DNA from: an uncultured Microbulbifer sp.
GTDB taxonomy: Bacteria > Pseudomonadota > Gammaproteobacteria > Pseudomonadales > Cellvibrionaceae
Assembly: GCF_947498635.1 (NCBI RefSeq)
Contig: NZ_CANMKV010000039.1
Location: forward strand, 1-41,959
Reading direction: 5' to 3'
DNA: 41,959 nt
Position numbers and translations under genes: made by a program. Numbering within the stretch: position 1 is the stretch's first letter; every line of letters begins with the position of its first letter. Positions 9,588 through 17,147 of this stretch are shown here, piece by piece. The notes below the pieces were generated by a model. The model did no database searches. It was not told the DNA's origin and was given only the letters and a program-made list of their open reading frames with translations.

Positions 9588-9615
9588 ACAAGGGCTACTG
9601 TGTAGTGGCCCTTGT
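9588..9615 (+). terminator. Hairpin after the secreted hydrolase gene
   Basis: ACAAGGGC and GCCCTTGT form an 8-bp stem, extended by ACT/AGT around a GTGT loop. It lies about 50 bases after the stop at 9539. The following sequence is AATTAA rather than a T run, so it is a likely but not classical terminator. Confidence 0.5.
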
Positions 9616-9659
9616 AATTAACCCGGAGAATAAATGGTTCACCCATGCTGTATATTTAA

Positions 9660-10642
9660 TTGATACATGTTGGAATTAGCATACTACACGCTCAGGCTTC
9701 TTTTGAAATATGCTCATCTGGTAAAGCACTTCCCTTTCAGCTTCTCCTTGGACCGCGCTGGCATCCCACTGTGGGCGCCTTCTTTAAGGTCGCAATACAG
9801 GTACTCATCTAGGATCAGCTCAGGTGAATGTGCCGGCAAATACACTATTTCTATTTCAGCCTCCAGCTCTTTCAGTCAAGCTTTAGCGAATCAAACATGA
9901 TGCACTCTAAGGTTATCCATGATGAGATTAAGTTTGCGGGATTGCTGCTCTGATACATCGTTTGAGAATATCAATCTATCTGTCACCATTTATACTTCCT
10001 TTGCAAAATTGAAAGCGCACGGCTCCTTAACTTGTAATCGCGGAGAGCTTATTGGGTTAAGTACGTTTTGTATTCAGCTTTACAATAGGCGTTTTTCCTT
10101 TTGGTACACAGTCGCGCTTATTAAACCCCTGTGCCTACTGGTTTCGCACGCTGCCAAATACCTGGATACCTTCTTCCATCCATTTTTTAACCGCTTTTGG
10201 GTTTTACTCATAGGCCCGTTTAGCGGGTTTCTGAGGCATAAAACTCCGGCGTTTCAGGTAACCATCAGCGATGCGAATTAGTATTGTTATTCCACATTCG
10301 CATTCGATCAACTCCATGACAGCCAATTGTGGCCACAACACATCCTTGAGCTTGAATTGATCTGGCTGTTCATCCGTGATTTTTTAAAGCTTTTTTTACT
10401 CTGCAGTTAGCCTCTAACTCATACCTTCCGGGTGGCCGTGCTTTAACAGCCAATGCTTTGAAAGCACCTGCCTTATAAGCATTAATCCAATTTAATACAC
10501 CTCGACTAGAAATATCCATTGTCCATGCAATTTCCTCTTTAGACTCTAATTTCTTCCAAAATTTAAAGCCGTTCAGTATTTTTCTTCCTAGACGGTAGCG
10601 GGTAAATTTCTTGCATCAATAATATCGATTTGGACATTATAC
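9660..10642 (-). pseudogene. IS630-family transposase remnant
   Basis: Read on the minus strand in shifting frames, this region gives an almost complete IS630-type DDE transposase. The N-terminal IDARNLPATV opens it, followed by the helix-turn-helix region RGVLNWINAYKAGAFKAL and ARPPGRYELEA, then the RRAYE-like linker, then APKG-like CTKRKTPIV, then MDNLRVHH and IVYLPAHSPEL with DEYL (family: DN.RVHH and LPAYSPELNP.E). Stops and frameshifts interrupt it many times, so it is dead. No clear terminal inverted repeats were found by eye. Confidence 0.82.
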
Positions 10643-11041
10643 GGAACGATAGGATCGCCAGCTTAATAGTGATCACCCGAACCTTTATTCTCGTGATTAC
10701 TATTACTGCTGTAAACTTGTACCTCACCCCCTAACCTTCTTTAAAGAATCAATTAGATATGGTCAACTGGTACCACCGTTGCCCTCCCCCCCTAGAAAAG
10801 GGTTCTTCATGCTCACAATCACATTTATTTCTATACGCTTCAACCAGTTGATTTTAAGAAATATTTCCCTTGAATTTCATATTTTTCAGAAACAATCGTC
10901 ACAATAACCAGAACTACCGTAACTATTTTGTCACGAAGTAAGGAAATCAAGCTCAACACGCTTATAAATAGGCACTGAAATTTACATTGGATACGATGCC
11001 CATTAATGGTTTTTAAGGGGCCTGATTCTTTGCAGTTATAT
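10643..11041. other. Intergenic stretch between IS630 remnant and aroG terminator
   Basis: No gene is recognised in this roughly 400-base stretch. It holds a widely spaced 9-bp inverted repeat (listed separately) and AT-rich filler, and marks the change from the IS-rich accessory region to the metabolic block on the right. Confidence 0.5.
10763..10851. repeat. 9-bp inverted repeat bracketing 71 bases
   Basis: TCAACTGGT (10763-10771) and ACCAGTTGA (10843-10851) are perfect inverted copies. The interior has no coding sequence. It could be the tip of a decayed IS or a MITE-like element, or chance. Confidence 0.3.
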
Positions 11042-11086
11042 AAAGAAAAAACCCCTTATCCAAGCGTTAACTCAAAGAAGGGGTTT
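11042..11086 (-). terminator. Rho-independent terminator of the DAHP synthase gene
   Basis: On the minus strand AAACCCCTT and AAGGGGTTT form a 9-bp stem followed by TTTTTTCTTT. It lies 30 bases downstream of the DAHP synthase stop and has all the features of an intrinsic terminator. Confidence 0.85.
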
Positions 11087-11116
11087 CACTTTTTACTTTG
11101 CGTTTTACTTATGCCG

Positions 11117-12508
11117 TTAGGCTATTCGCCCTGCGCGCAACCATTCAGACACACAGAAGGCCAACTCCAAAACCTGATCGGCATTGAGTCGTGGATCGCA
11201 CTGGGTGCGGTAGCAGCTGGCGAGGTCGGCTTCAGAAATTTTCCAGGCACCCCCAGTGCATTCCGTGACGTGTTCGCCCGTCATTTCCAAATGGATACCG
11301 CCGGGGTGGCTTCCCTCAGACCAATGCACCGAGAAGAAATCACGAATCTCTCGCAAAACCTTATCAAAATCACGGGTTTTGTAACCGTTGCCGGCTTTAA
11401 CCGTATTGCCGTGCATGGGGTCTGTGCTCCAGACAACCGAGCGACCCTCTTTTTGGACGGTACGCACCAGGCCCGGTAGTTTATCGGCAAGAGTGTCCGC
11501 CCCCATACGCGTAATCAGCGTAAGTCGACCCGCTTCATTCTCTGGGTTGAGCTTGTCGATCAAACGCATCAACTCATCGGGCTGCATGCCTGGGCCCACT
11601 TTTACGCCGATAGGGTTGCACACACCAGAGAGGAACTCCACATGAGCGCCGTCCAGCTGGCGAGTGCGCTCGCCGATCCAGAGCATATGTGCAGAACAGT
11701 CATACCATTTGCCGGTGAGACTGTCAGTGCGCGTTAGAGCCTGCTCATATTCCAGCAGCAGCGCTTCGTGGGATGTATAGAGTACGGTCTCACGTATCGC
11801 GGGGGTATTTTCTGAAGTAACCCCGCACACCGCCATAAATTCTAGGGCCTCTTGCAAACGCTCCGCCAATTGCGCGTACTTTTCACGCTGGGGATTATTT
11901 TGTAGGAAGCTTAGGTTCCAGCCGTGTACCTGGTGCAGGTCGGCGAGGCCGCCCTGGGCGAAAGCGCGCAGCAAGTTGAGAGTGGCCGCCGACTGGTTAT
12001 ACGCAGTAACCATGCGTTGGGGGTCTGGCTGGCGAGATTCCGCTGTAAAGTCGATACCATTGATGATATCGCCACGATAGCTGGGGAGTTCAATACCATC
12101 GACTGTTTCAGTGTCCGCGGAGCGTGGCTTGGCATATTGGCCGGCCATACGCGCCACTTTGACTACGGGCAAATTGCCAGCAAATGTCAGAACTACGGCC
12201 ATTTGCAGCAGCACTTTGAAAGTATCCCGAATCCGGTTGGCATTAAAATCGGCAAAAGACTCCGCACAATCACCACCCTGCAACAGAAATGCCTTTCCCT
12301 CTGCCACCTGGGCCAACTGGCGGCGCAGTTCGCGCGCTTCAGCGGCAAACACCAGAGGTGGATGGCCTGCGAGCTGCTTGGCTACCTGGGAGACGTCTTC
12401 GGCGGAGGTGTATTTGGGCTGCTGGTGCGCGGTGAAGTTTCGCCAACTCTGTGGGGTCCAGATTTGGTTAGGGGATTCAGGCACTTGGACTCCTAGCTCA
12501 ACTTCCAT
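11117..12508 (-). CDS. aroG: Class II 3-deoxy-7-phosphoheptulonate (DAHP) synthase
   Basis: The 463-residue enzyme condenses phosphoenolpyruvate with erythrose 4-phosphate, the first step of the shikimate pathway. It is the plant/mycobacterial-type class II form: [10 protein letters not shown] near the N-terminus, then [54 protein letters not shown] and [10 protein letters not shown] are all hallmark segments. The length is normal. The start ATG has AGAGTGAAAG upstream. It reads in the same direction as the aminotransferase gene, but a strong hairpin lies between them, so they are probably separate or attenuated units. Class II enzymes often add to or replace the E. coli-type isozymes; the symbol follows usage for class II and may differ in this species. 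Confidence 0.95.
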   Translation of the reverse strand: MEVELGVQVPESPNQIWTPQSWRNFTAHQQPKYTSAEDVSQVAKQLAGHPPLVFAAEARELRRQLAQVAEGKAFLLQGGDCAESFADFNANRIRDTFKVLLQMAVVLTFAGNLPVVKVARMAGQYAKPRSADTETVDGIELPSYRGDIINGIDFTAESRQPDPQRMVTAYNQSAATLNLLRAFAQGGLADLHQVHGWNLSFLQNNPQREKYAQLAERLQEALEFMAVCGVTSENTPAIRETVLYTSHEALLLEYEQALTRTDSLTGKWYDCSAHMLWIGERTRQLDGAHVEFLSGVCNPIGVKVGPGMQPDELMRLIDKLNPENEAGRLTLITRMGADTLADKLPGLVRTVQKEGRSVVWSTDPMHGNTVKAGNGYKTRDFDKVLREIRDFFSVHWSEGSHPGGIHLEMTGEHVTECTGGAWKISEADLASCYRTQCDPRLNADQVLELAFCVSEWLRAGRIA

Positions 12509-12540
12509 CTTTCACTCTTACTTCTAAGGATAACTCTTAA

Positions 12541-12563
12541 AGGGTGAGCACAATGCTCACCCT
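12541..12563 (-). terminator. Strong hairpin between aminotransferase and DAHP synthase genes
   Basis: AGGGTGAGCA and TGCTCACCCT make a perfect 10-bp stem with a three-base loop, 15 bases after the aminotransferase stop on the minus strand. After it the minus strand reads TTAAGAG, a poor U tract. It may terminate or attenuate transcription before the DAHP synthase gene. Confidence 0.6.
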
Positions 12564-12577
12564 CAAATGTGCCGAAT

Positions 12578-13768
12578 TTACAGCACGCTGGCAACCGCCT
12601 TGCAGAAGTATTCCATATTGTTGGAACTCAAGCCGGCAATGCTGATGCGACTGGAGTCCACCATATAGATGGAATAGTCTTTCTGTAGTTTTTCCACCTG
12701 CTCTGCGCTGATGCCCAGGAAGGAGAACATGCCCTTCTGCTGGCGGATAAAACTAAAATCTCCTGCGGCTCCGGCGGCAGCCAGGCCCTCAACCAAGCCG
12801 GCGCGCAGCCCGTTGATGCGCTCGCGCATTTCGGTGAGCTCCGCTTCCCAGTTCGCCTTAAGGCCCGCATCTGTAAGGATAGATTCCACAATCGCTGCAC
12901 CGTGCGAAGGTGGCATGGAATAGTTCCCACGAATCGCACTTAGCATTTGGCTGTGGCCTTTATCGGCGCTCTCAGCATCGGCATAAATCACCATGGCCAG
13001 GCCGACGCGTTCTCGGTAGAGACCAAAGTTCTTGGAGCAGGAGGCTGCCACTAGCATTTCAGGTACAGACTGCGCCATCAGGCGCAGGCCGTAGGCGTCG
13101 TCTTCCAGGCTTTCACCGAAGCCCTGGTACGCCATATCAATAAACGGGGTAAAACCCTGCTTCTGGGCCATTTCCGCCAGCACTTTCCACTGCTCGCGGG
13201 ACAGGTCTGCACCGCAGGGGTTGTGGCAGCAAGCGTGGAATAGAACTACATCGCCCTCGCCCACATTCTTCAGGGTGTCTACCATCTTGTCGAATTGCAG
13301 ACAGCTGGTGGCGCGATCGTAATAGGGATAACTTTTGATCTGCAGGCCGGCATTACCCAACAAAGGCACATGGTTTGCCCAAGTGGGATCGCTGACCCAG
13401 ACGGTAGCGCCTTTCTTCGCGCGATGAACCAATTCCGCCAGGACACGCAAGGCGCCGCAACCACCGGGGGTTTGTGCGGAACGCACACGACCGCCAACCA
13501 GTGCCGGGTGTCCTGCGCCCAGGACCAGTTCCTGCATCACCGAGTTGAAACCCGGTGTGCCCGCGGGGCCGATATAAGCTTTGGTTTCTTCGCTATGCAG
13601 GAGGCGGGTCTCCGCTTCTTTCACCGCTTGCAAAACCGCCGTGTGGCCGGCCTCATCTTTGTAGACCCCTACCCCAAGGTCGATTTTGCTGGGGTTTTCA
13701 TCCGCTCGGTAACTGGCCAGCAGGCCGAGAATTGGGTCGGGCGGTAGGCTGCCTAAATGCTCAAACAT
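12578..13768 (-). CDS. tyrB: Aromatic/aspartate aminotransferase (class I)
   Basis: A 396-residue PLP-dependent fold-type I aminotransferase of the AspC/TyrB subgroup. Visible features are the N-terminal DPILGLLASYRAD, IDLGVGVYKDE, the substrate-binding YIGPAGTPGF, the HACCHNPCGADLS motif (Asn-Pro pair; the usual Thr is Cys), the PLP-Lys segment SCSKNFGLYRERVG with Lys as Schiff base, and the carboxylate-binding Arg in DSSRISIAGLS. AAGGAG lies eight bases before the ATG. The neighbourhood (DAHP synthase, MarR, hmgA, maiA) argues for a role with tyrosine or phenylalanine, giving 4-hydroxyphenylpyruvate for the homogentisate route. A plain aspartate aminotransferase cannot be excluded. Confidence 0.9.
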   Translation of the reverse strand: MFEHLGSLPPDPILGLLASYRADENPSKIDLGVGVYKDEAGHTAVLQAVKEAETRLLHSEETKAYIGPAGTPGFNSVMQELVLGAGHPALVGGRVRSAQTPGGCGALRVLAELVHRAKKGATVWVSDPTWANHVPLLGNAGLQIKSYPYYDRATSCLQFDKMVDTLKNVGEGDVVLFHACCHNPCGADLSREQWKVLAEMAQKQGFTPFIDMAYQGFGESLEDDAYGLRLMAQSVPEMLVAASCSKNFGLYRERVGLAMVIYADAESADKGHSQMLSAIRGNYSMPPSHGAAIVESILTDAGLKANWEAELTEMRERINGLRAGLVEGLAAAGAAGDFSFIRQQKGMFSFLGISAEQVEKLQKDYSIYMVDSSRISIAGLSSNNMEYFCKAVASVL

Positions 13769-13792
13769 CTGAAAACTCCTTATTTATGCTAT

Positions 13793-14293
13793 TTATTCGT
13801 CGATCAGTCCGCGCTCGGACCACTCTTTAGCGCGAACCATCAGCTTTTCAATAATGCTATCCAACTGTTCCCTCTCCTCTGTGGAGAGTGAGGTGATTAA
13901 ATCATTCTCATACTGCTGGGCCAGGGGCACTATGCGCGCATATACCTCGCGCCCCTGCTCTGACAGGTTTAGTACTTGGCGGCGGCGGTCGGCCGGATCT
14001 TCTCTGCGGGTGACGTAGTCGCTCTTCAGCAGGGAGGAAACCGCTCGACTGATCGCCACTTTGTCCATGGCCGTCTGCTCTACCAGCTCTGCGGCAGAAA
14101 TATCGGGAAATCGCCCGAGAATAGCCATTACACGCCAAGCGGGAATGGTGAGATGGAAACGCGCACCATACGCTTGTGAGATGGCATTACTCACACGATT
14201 GGAGAGTACCGAAAGGCGGTATGGCAAGAATTTTTCCAGGCGCAACTCATCCTGCTTTATCACCGTTTGCGGTGCATTGTGGTCATTAGTCAT
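13793..14293 (-). CDS. MarR-family transcriptional regulator
   Basis: A 166-residue regulator when started at ATG 14293; a GTG at 14305 would add four residues. The winged helix-turn-helix is clear: ISAAELVEQTAMDKVAISRA is the recognition region and DPADRRRQVLNLSEQG is the wing with its typical Asp-Arg-Arg. N- and C-terminal helices form the dimer interface. It ends 24 bases before the aminotransferase start on the same strand, and is divergent from hmgA with about 270 bases between. MarR proteins usually repress their own and the divergent gene until an aromatic ligand binds. Control of the tyrosine/homogentisate genes is therefore likely but inferred. Confidence 0.9.
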   Translation of the reverse strand: MTNDHNAPQTVIKQDELRLEKFLPYRLSVLSNRVSNAISQAYGARFHLTIPAWRVMAILGRFPDISAAELVEQTAMDKVAISRAVSSLLKSDYVTRREDPADRRRQVLNLSEQGREVYARIVPLAQQYENDLITSLSTEEREQLDSIIEKLMVRAKEWSERGLIDE

Positions 14294-14358
14294 GGCTGCT
14301 CTCACACCTGCCTGTCTGCGAACTCCGGTTGTACCAGATGCCCAATTTAACTAACATT

Positions 14359-14374
14359 GGTTTCAATTGTAACC
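14359..14374. promoter_or_regulatory. Palindromic candidate MarR operator
   Basis: GGTTTCAATTGTAACC is symmetric in 14 of 16 positions and lies 66 bases upstream of the MarR start, within the divergent intergenic region. Its size and its CAATTG core fit MarR-type operators. No other comparable palindrome was noticed in the region. Binding is inferred. Confidence 0.5.
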
Positions 14375-14566
14375 ACTGTATGTGCATTTTTTGAACTGGG
14401 AATTCCTGGGGCACCGGACGAAATTGGTCGCACAGTATAGGGTTTTTTACGCCATTCTGGTTAATCCAATGCCGTTTAAACGTAAAAAACAGGTGCGATC
14501 AAACAGCGGGGCGCTCAGTTCCCTGCCCTACCCCAAGTGCCCGGTTAGCAAGAAGCGAGGCCGCCA

Positions 14567-15697
14567 ATGAACAAGTGGATCCGCTTCCCCCGCGTTGAAG
14601 GGAAGACCAGCCGCCAGGCCCATGCGGACTTCCCCCCCAACACCTTTGAGCGAGAGATGGGCAAAGAGGGGTTCTTTGGCCCGTGCACGCACTTCTACCA
14701 TAGCCACCCACCAACTGGCTGGAGCGAGTTTGCAGGGCCCATGCGGCCCCACGCATTTGACGGTAGGAAGATCCCGCATTCAGGCAATAGCCCCTGGGAT
14801 CAAAGACCACTCCTGTGCAATAAGAACAGCCTGATAAGTCTGTGGACTTGCCGGGAACCCATGGATCATCTGGTTCGCAATGCCGATGGCGACCAACTAC
14901 TGTTTGTCCACAACGGCAGCGGAGACCTGTTCTGTGATTTTGGCCACTTAAGCATCCGCGATGGTGACTACATACTCCTCCCCCGCGGTACCCTGTGGCG
15001 CCTGTCCCCCACGCGAGACGAACCCCTGGAACTATTGCTGATAGAGGCAACCAGCGGCCATTTCCAGCTGCCGGAGAAAGGCATTTTGGGCCCCAATGCC
15101 ATTTTTGACGAGGCCATCTTGGATGTTCCATGCATCGACAATGCCTTTCTCGCCCAACAGGAGGAAACACTATGGCAGGTGGTGGTTAAAGCCCGCCAAC
15201 AGCTATCCAAGATCACCTACCCCTTCAATCCGCTGGATGCCGTCGGCTGGACCGGGGACAATCTGGCCGTAAGGGTGAACTGGCGTGATATACGCCCAGT
15301 TATGAGCCATCGCTACCACCTCCCCCCTTCCGCCCACACCACTTTTGTCGGCCCCGGCTTTGTCGTCGCCACTTTTGTACCCCGCCCGATCGAAAGTGAC
15401 CCCGACGCACTCAAGGTGCCGTTTTTTCACAACAATGACGACTATGATGAACTGATTTTTTACCACCGAGGCAACTTTTTCAGCCGCGACAATATCCATC
15501 CCGGCATGCTCACTCTGCACCCCACGGGCTTCACCCACGGTCCCCATCCAAAGGCCTTTGCCGCCGGCGCTAAACACGCGAGAAAGGCAACCGATGAGGT
15601 AGCCGTAATGATCGATAGCCGATCTCCTTGGGATATATTGCCAGATGCCCATGCGATAGAGTGTGAGGATTATGTTAACTCCTGGAAGACGCCATAG
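14567..15697 (+). CDS. hmgA: Homogentisate 1,2-dioxygenase homologue
   Basis: The 376-residue cupin-fold, non-haem iron enzyme would open the ring of homogentisate to maleylacetoacetate. The protein is shorter than the 430-445-residue classical HmgA and belongs to the divergent short branch. Diagnostic parts are the N-terminal TSRQAHADFPP and FGPCTHFYHSHPPTGW, the central PRGTLWRL, and the C-terminal metal-site region FFHNNDDYDELIFYHRG with NFFSRDN and HPTGFTHGPHP. Candidate ligands are its His, Glu and His. The first His sits seven residues before the Glu, against six in human HGD. GAGG precedes the ATG. The gene is 84 bases upstream of maiA, which supports the assignment. Confidence 0.85.
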   Translation: MNKWIRFPRVEGKTSRQAHADFPPNTFEREMGKEGFFGPCTHFYHSHPPTGWSEFAGPMRPHAFDGRKIPHSGNSPWDQRPLLCNKNSLISLWTCREPMDHLVRNADGDQLLFVHNGSGDLFCDFGHLSIRDGDYILLPRGTLWRLSPTRDEPLELLLIEATSGHFQLPEKGILGPNAIFDEAILDVPCIDNAFLAQQEETLWQVVVKARQQLSKITYPFNPLDAVGWTGDNLAVRVNWRDIRPVMSHRYHLPPSAHTTFVGPGFVVATFVPRPIESDPDALKVPFFHNNDDYDELIFYHRGNFFSRDNIHPGMLTLHPTGFTHGPHPKAFAAGAKHARKATDEVAVMIDSRSPWDILPDAHAIECEDYVNSWKTP

Positions 15698-15781
15698 CCT
15701 CCAGAGAACAGAAACAATACAGTAAGCGGCAACTCCCCCTGCTGCCGCCAGAATAACGCGTAAAATAAAGGGAAAAAGAGA

Positions 15782-16411
15782 ATGGACCTTTACGGATATT
15801 TCCGCTCCTCCGCCAGCTACCGAGTGCGCATAGGTCTCAATTTAAAAGGCCTCAGCTATGACTACCACCCGGTCAATCTATTAAAAGGCGATCAACACGG
15901 TGAGCACTATCGCAAACTAAATCCCCATGGCCTATTGCCAACCCTCAATGACGGCGATACCAGCCTCACTCAATCACTAGCCATTTTGGAATGGCTGGAT
16001 GAAACACACCCAGAGCCCGCATTACTACCCAAGGGAGCGGAAGCCCGTGCGTATATTCGCGCACTCGCACAGAGTATTGCCAGCGACATTCAGCCACTGC
16101 AAAACCTTCGTGTACTCAAATATTTAGTTTCTGAGTTCAAAATCACGGAAGAGCAAAAAATTCTGTGGATCCAACAGTGGATTCACATAGGTTTTGCCGC
16201 CCTTGAAAAGCAGTTAAAACCGACCCCCTTTGCCGTAGGTGACACACCTGGGCTATTTGAATGCTGCCTGCTGCCCCAGGTATACAATGCCGAGCGCTTT
16301 GGAGTAGATATGAATCAATATCCTAAAATTCAAACAATAGCTGCAACTTGCAATGAACTGTCGGCCTTTATCGAAGCCCACCCACAAAGTCAACCAGACA
16401 GCACGGTATAA
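15782..16411 (+). CDS. maiA: Maleylacetoacetate isomerase (zeta-class glutathione transferase)
   Basis: A 209-residue GST-fold enzyme that uses glutathione to isomerise maleylacetoacetate to fumarylacetoacetate. The zeta-class signature SSASYRVRIGLNLKG is present (residues 9-23), followed by NPHGLLPTL and the gamma-Glu-binding TQSLAILEWLDE in the thioredoxin-like domain. The helical C-terminal domain begins with ARAYIRALAQSIASDIQPLQN. AAGGGA/AGAGA precede the start. It directly follows hmgA. Fumarylacetoacetate hydrolase, the last step, is not in the window. Confidence 0.95.
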   Translation: MDLYGYFRSSASYRVRIGLNLKGLSYDYHPVNLLKGDQHGEHYRKLNPHGLLPTLNDGDTSLTQSLAILEWLDETHPEPALLPKGAEARAYIRALAQSIASDIQPLQNLRVLKYLVSEFKITEEQKILWIQQWIHIGFAALEKQLKPTPFAVGDTPGLFECCLLPQVYNAERFGVDMNQYPKIQTIAATCNELSAFIEAHPQSQPDSTV

Positions 16412-16420
16412 CTGAGCGCT

Positions 16421-16448
16421 TCAGGTGTTCGGGCGACCGGACACCTGA
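16421..16448 (+). terminator. Strong hairpin after maiA, without U tract
   Basis: TCAGGTGTTCGG pairs with CCGGACACCTGA (one G-U pair) around a GCGA tetraloop of the stable GNRA type, nine bases after the maiA stop. No T run follows, so it may be an RNA-stabilising or Rho-assisted 3' end rather than a classical intrinsic terminator. Confidence 0.5.
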
Positions 16449-16614
16449 GCAAACGCTGAACAACCGGTCAAATACTACACCGTCTCTATCCCTCCTCCTC
16501 TTAACAAACCCCAACACCTATCACATTCTTTATGCTTGCCTGCCACGGCAAGCTGTGGGTAATATCCCTGGCAATAATTACAAGAAATTATTGCAATATT
16601 GGCCTTGGCCTCTA

Positions 16615-16923
16615 ATGACCCAATCCGACGAGATCAATAAGATGCACCCCGAGCAACAAACATCGGCAAAAGAGAGAGAAGCCATCGAGCATGTCAGAAA
16701 GCTCAGAGGCTTTTATCAGCACCTGATCACTTACCTGGTGATCGTTTCTGGCCTTATTCTCGCCAACTTAATCCTAGCCCCAGAATATTTATGGTCCCTT
16801 TGGGCCGCTCTGGGCTGGGGTGTTGGCATCACCTCCCATGCAATACGCACCTTTAAGCCATTTTCGATTTTTGGGCCCGAGTGGGAAAAGAAGCAGGTTG
16901 AAAAACGGATGGGTAAAAAGTAG
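16615..16923 (+). CDS. 2TM-domain small membrane protein
   Basis: A protein of about 102 residues from ATG 16615 (a GTG at 16555 would add 20 residues, and an ATG at 16642 would shorten it by nine). After a charged N-terminus, REAIEHVRKLRGFYQHLITY leads into two closely spaced membrane helices (LVIVSGLILANLILAP and LWAALGWGVGITSHAI). The basic tail FGPEWEKKQVEKRMGKK follows. This is the 2TM domain (PF13239 type), found alone or fused to histidine kinases. Its function alone is unknown. It stands by itself between the maiA hairpin and the RTX terminator. Confidence 0.78.
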   Translation: MTQSDEINKMHPEQQTSAKEREAIEHVRKLRGFYQHLITYLVIVSGLILANLILAPEYLWSLWAALGWGVGITSHAIRTFKPFSIFGPEWEKKQVEKRMGKK

Positions 16924-17057
16924 CGCTATTTATTAGCAAGAAGGCAATAGAAACTCTACTTGTTAAGAAAAAACAAAGAGCCGGTAACTCCTCACCTTAT
17001 TTATCTCTGCACTTTTCGCAGAATAAAAATCCCCACCCCTATCATCCTTACTCACAC

Positions 17058-17086
17058 AAAAAAGCCTGCTCGCAGTCTGAGCAGGC
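17058..17086 (-). terminator. Rho-independent terminator of the giant RTX gene
   Basis: On the minus strand GCCTGCTC and GAGCAGGC form an 8-bp stem with a 7-base loop, followed by TTTTTT. It lies about 60 bases after the stop codon of the RTX gene and closes the type I secretion operon. Confidence 0.85.
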
Positions 17087-17147
17087 CCTTCAATTAAATA
17101 ATAAGATTTGGTACTCCCCAGAAGTGGAGCACCAAATTTATTAGGGT

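Noticed and set aside
11924..13747. Plus-strand frames opposite the DAHP synthase and aminotransferase genes
   Set aside because: They mirror conserved core enzymes and have no supporting signals.
14499..15652. Long minus-strand frames opposite hmgA (223 and 149 codons)
   Set aside because: Compositionally biased antisense frames of a clear enzyme gene, with no recognisable domain.
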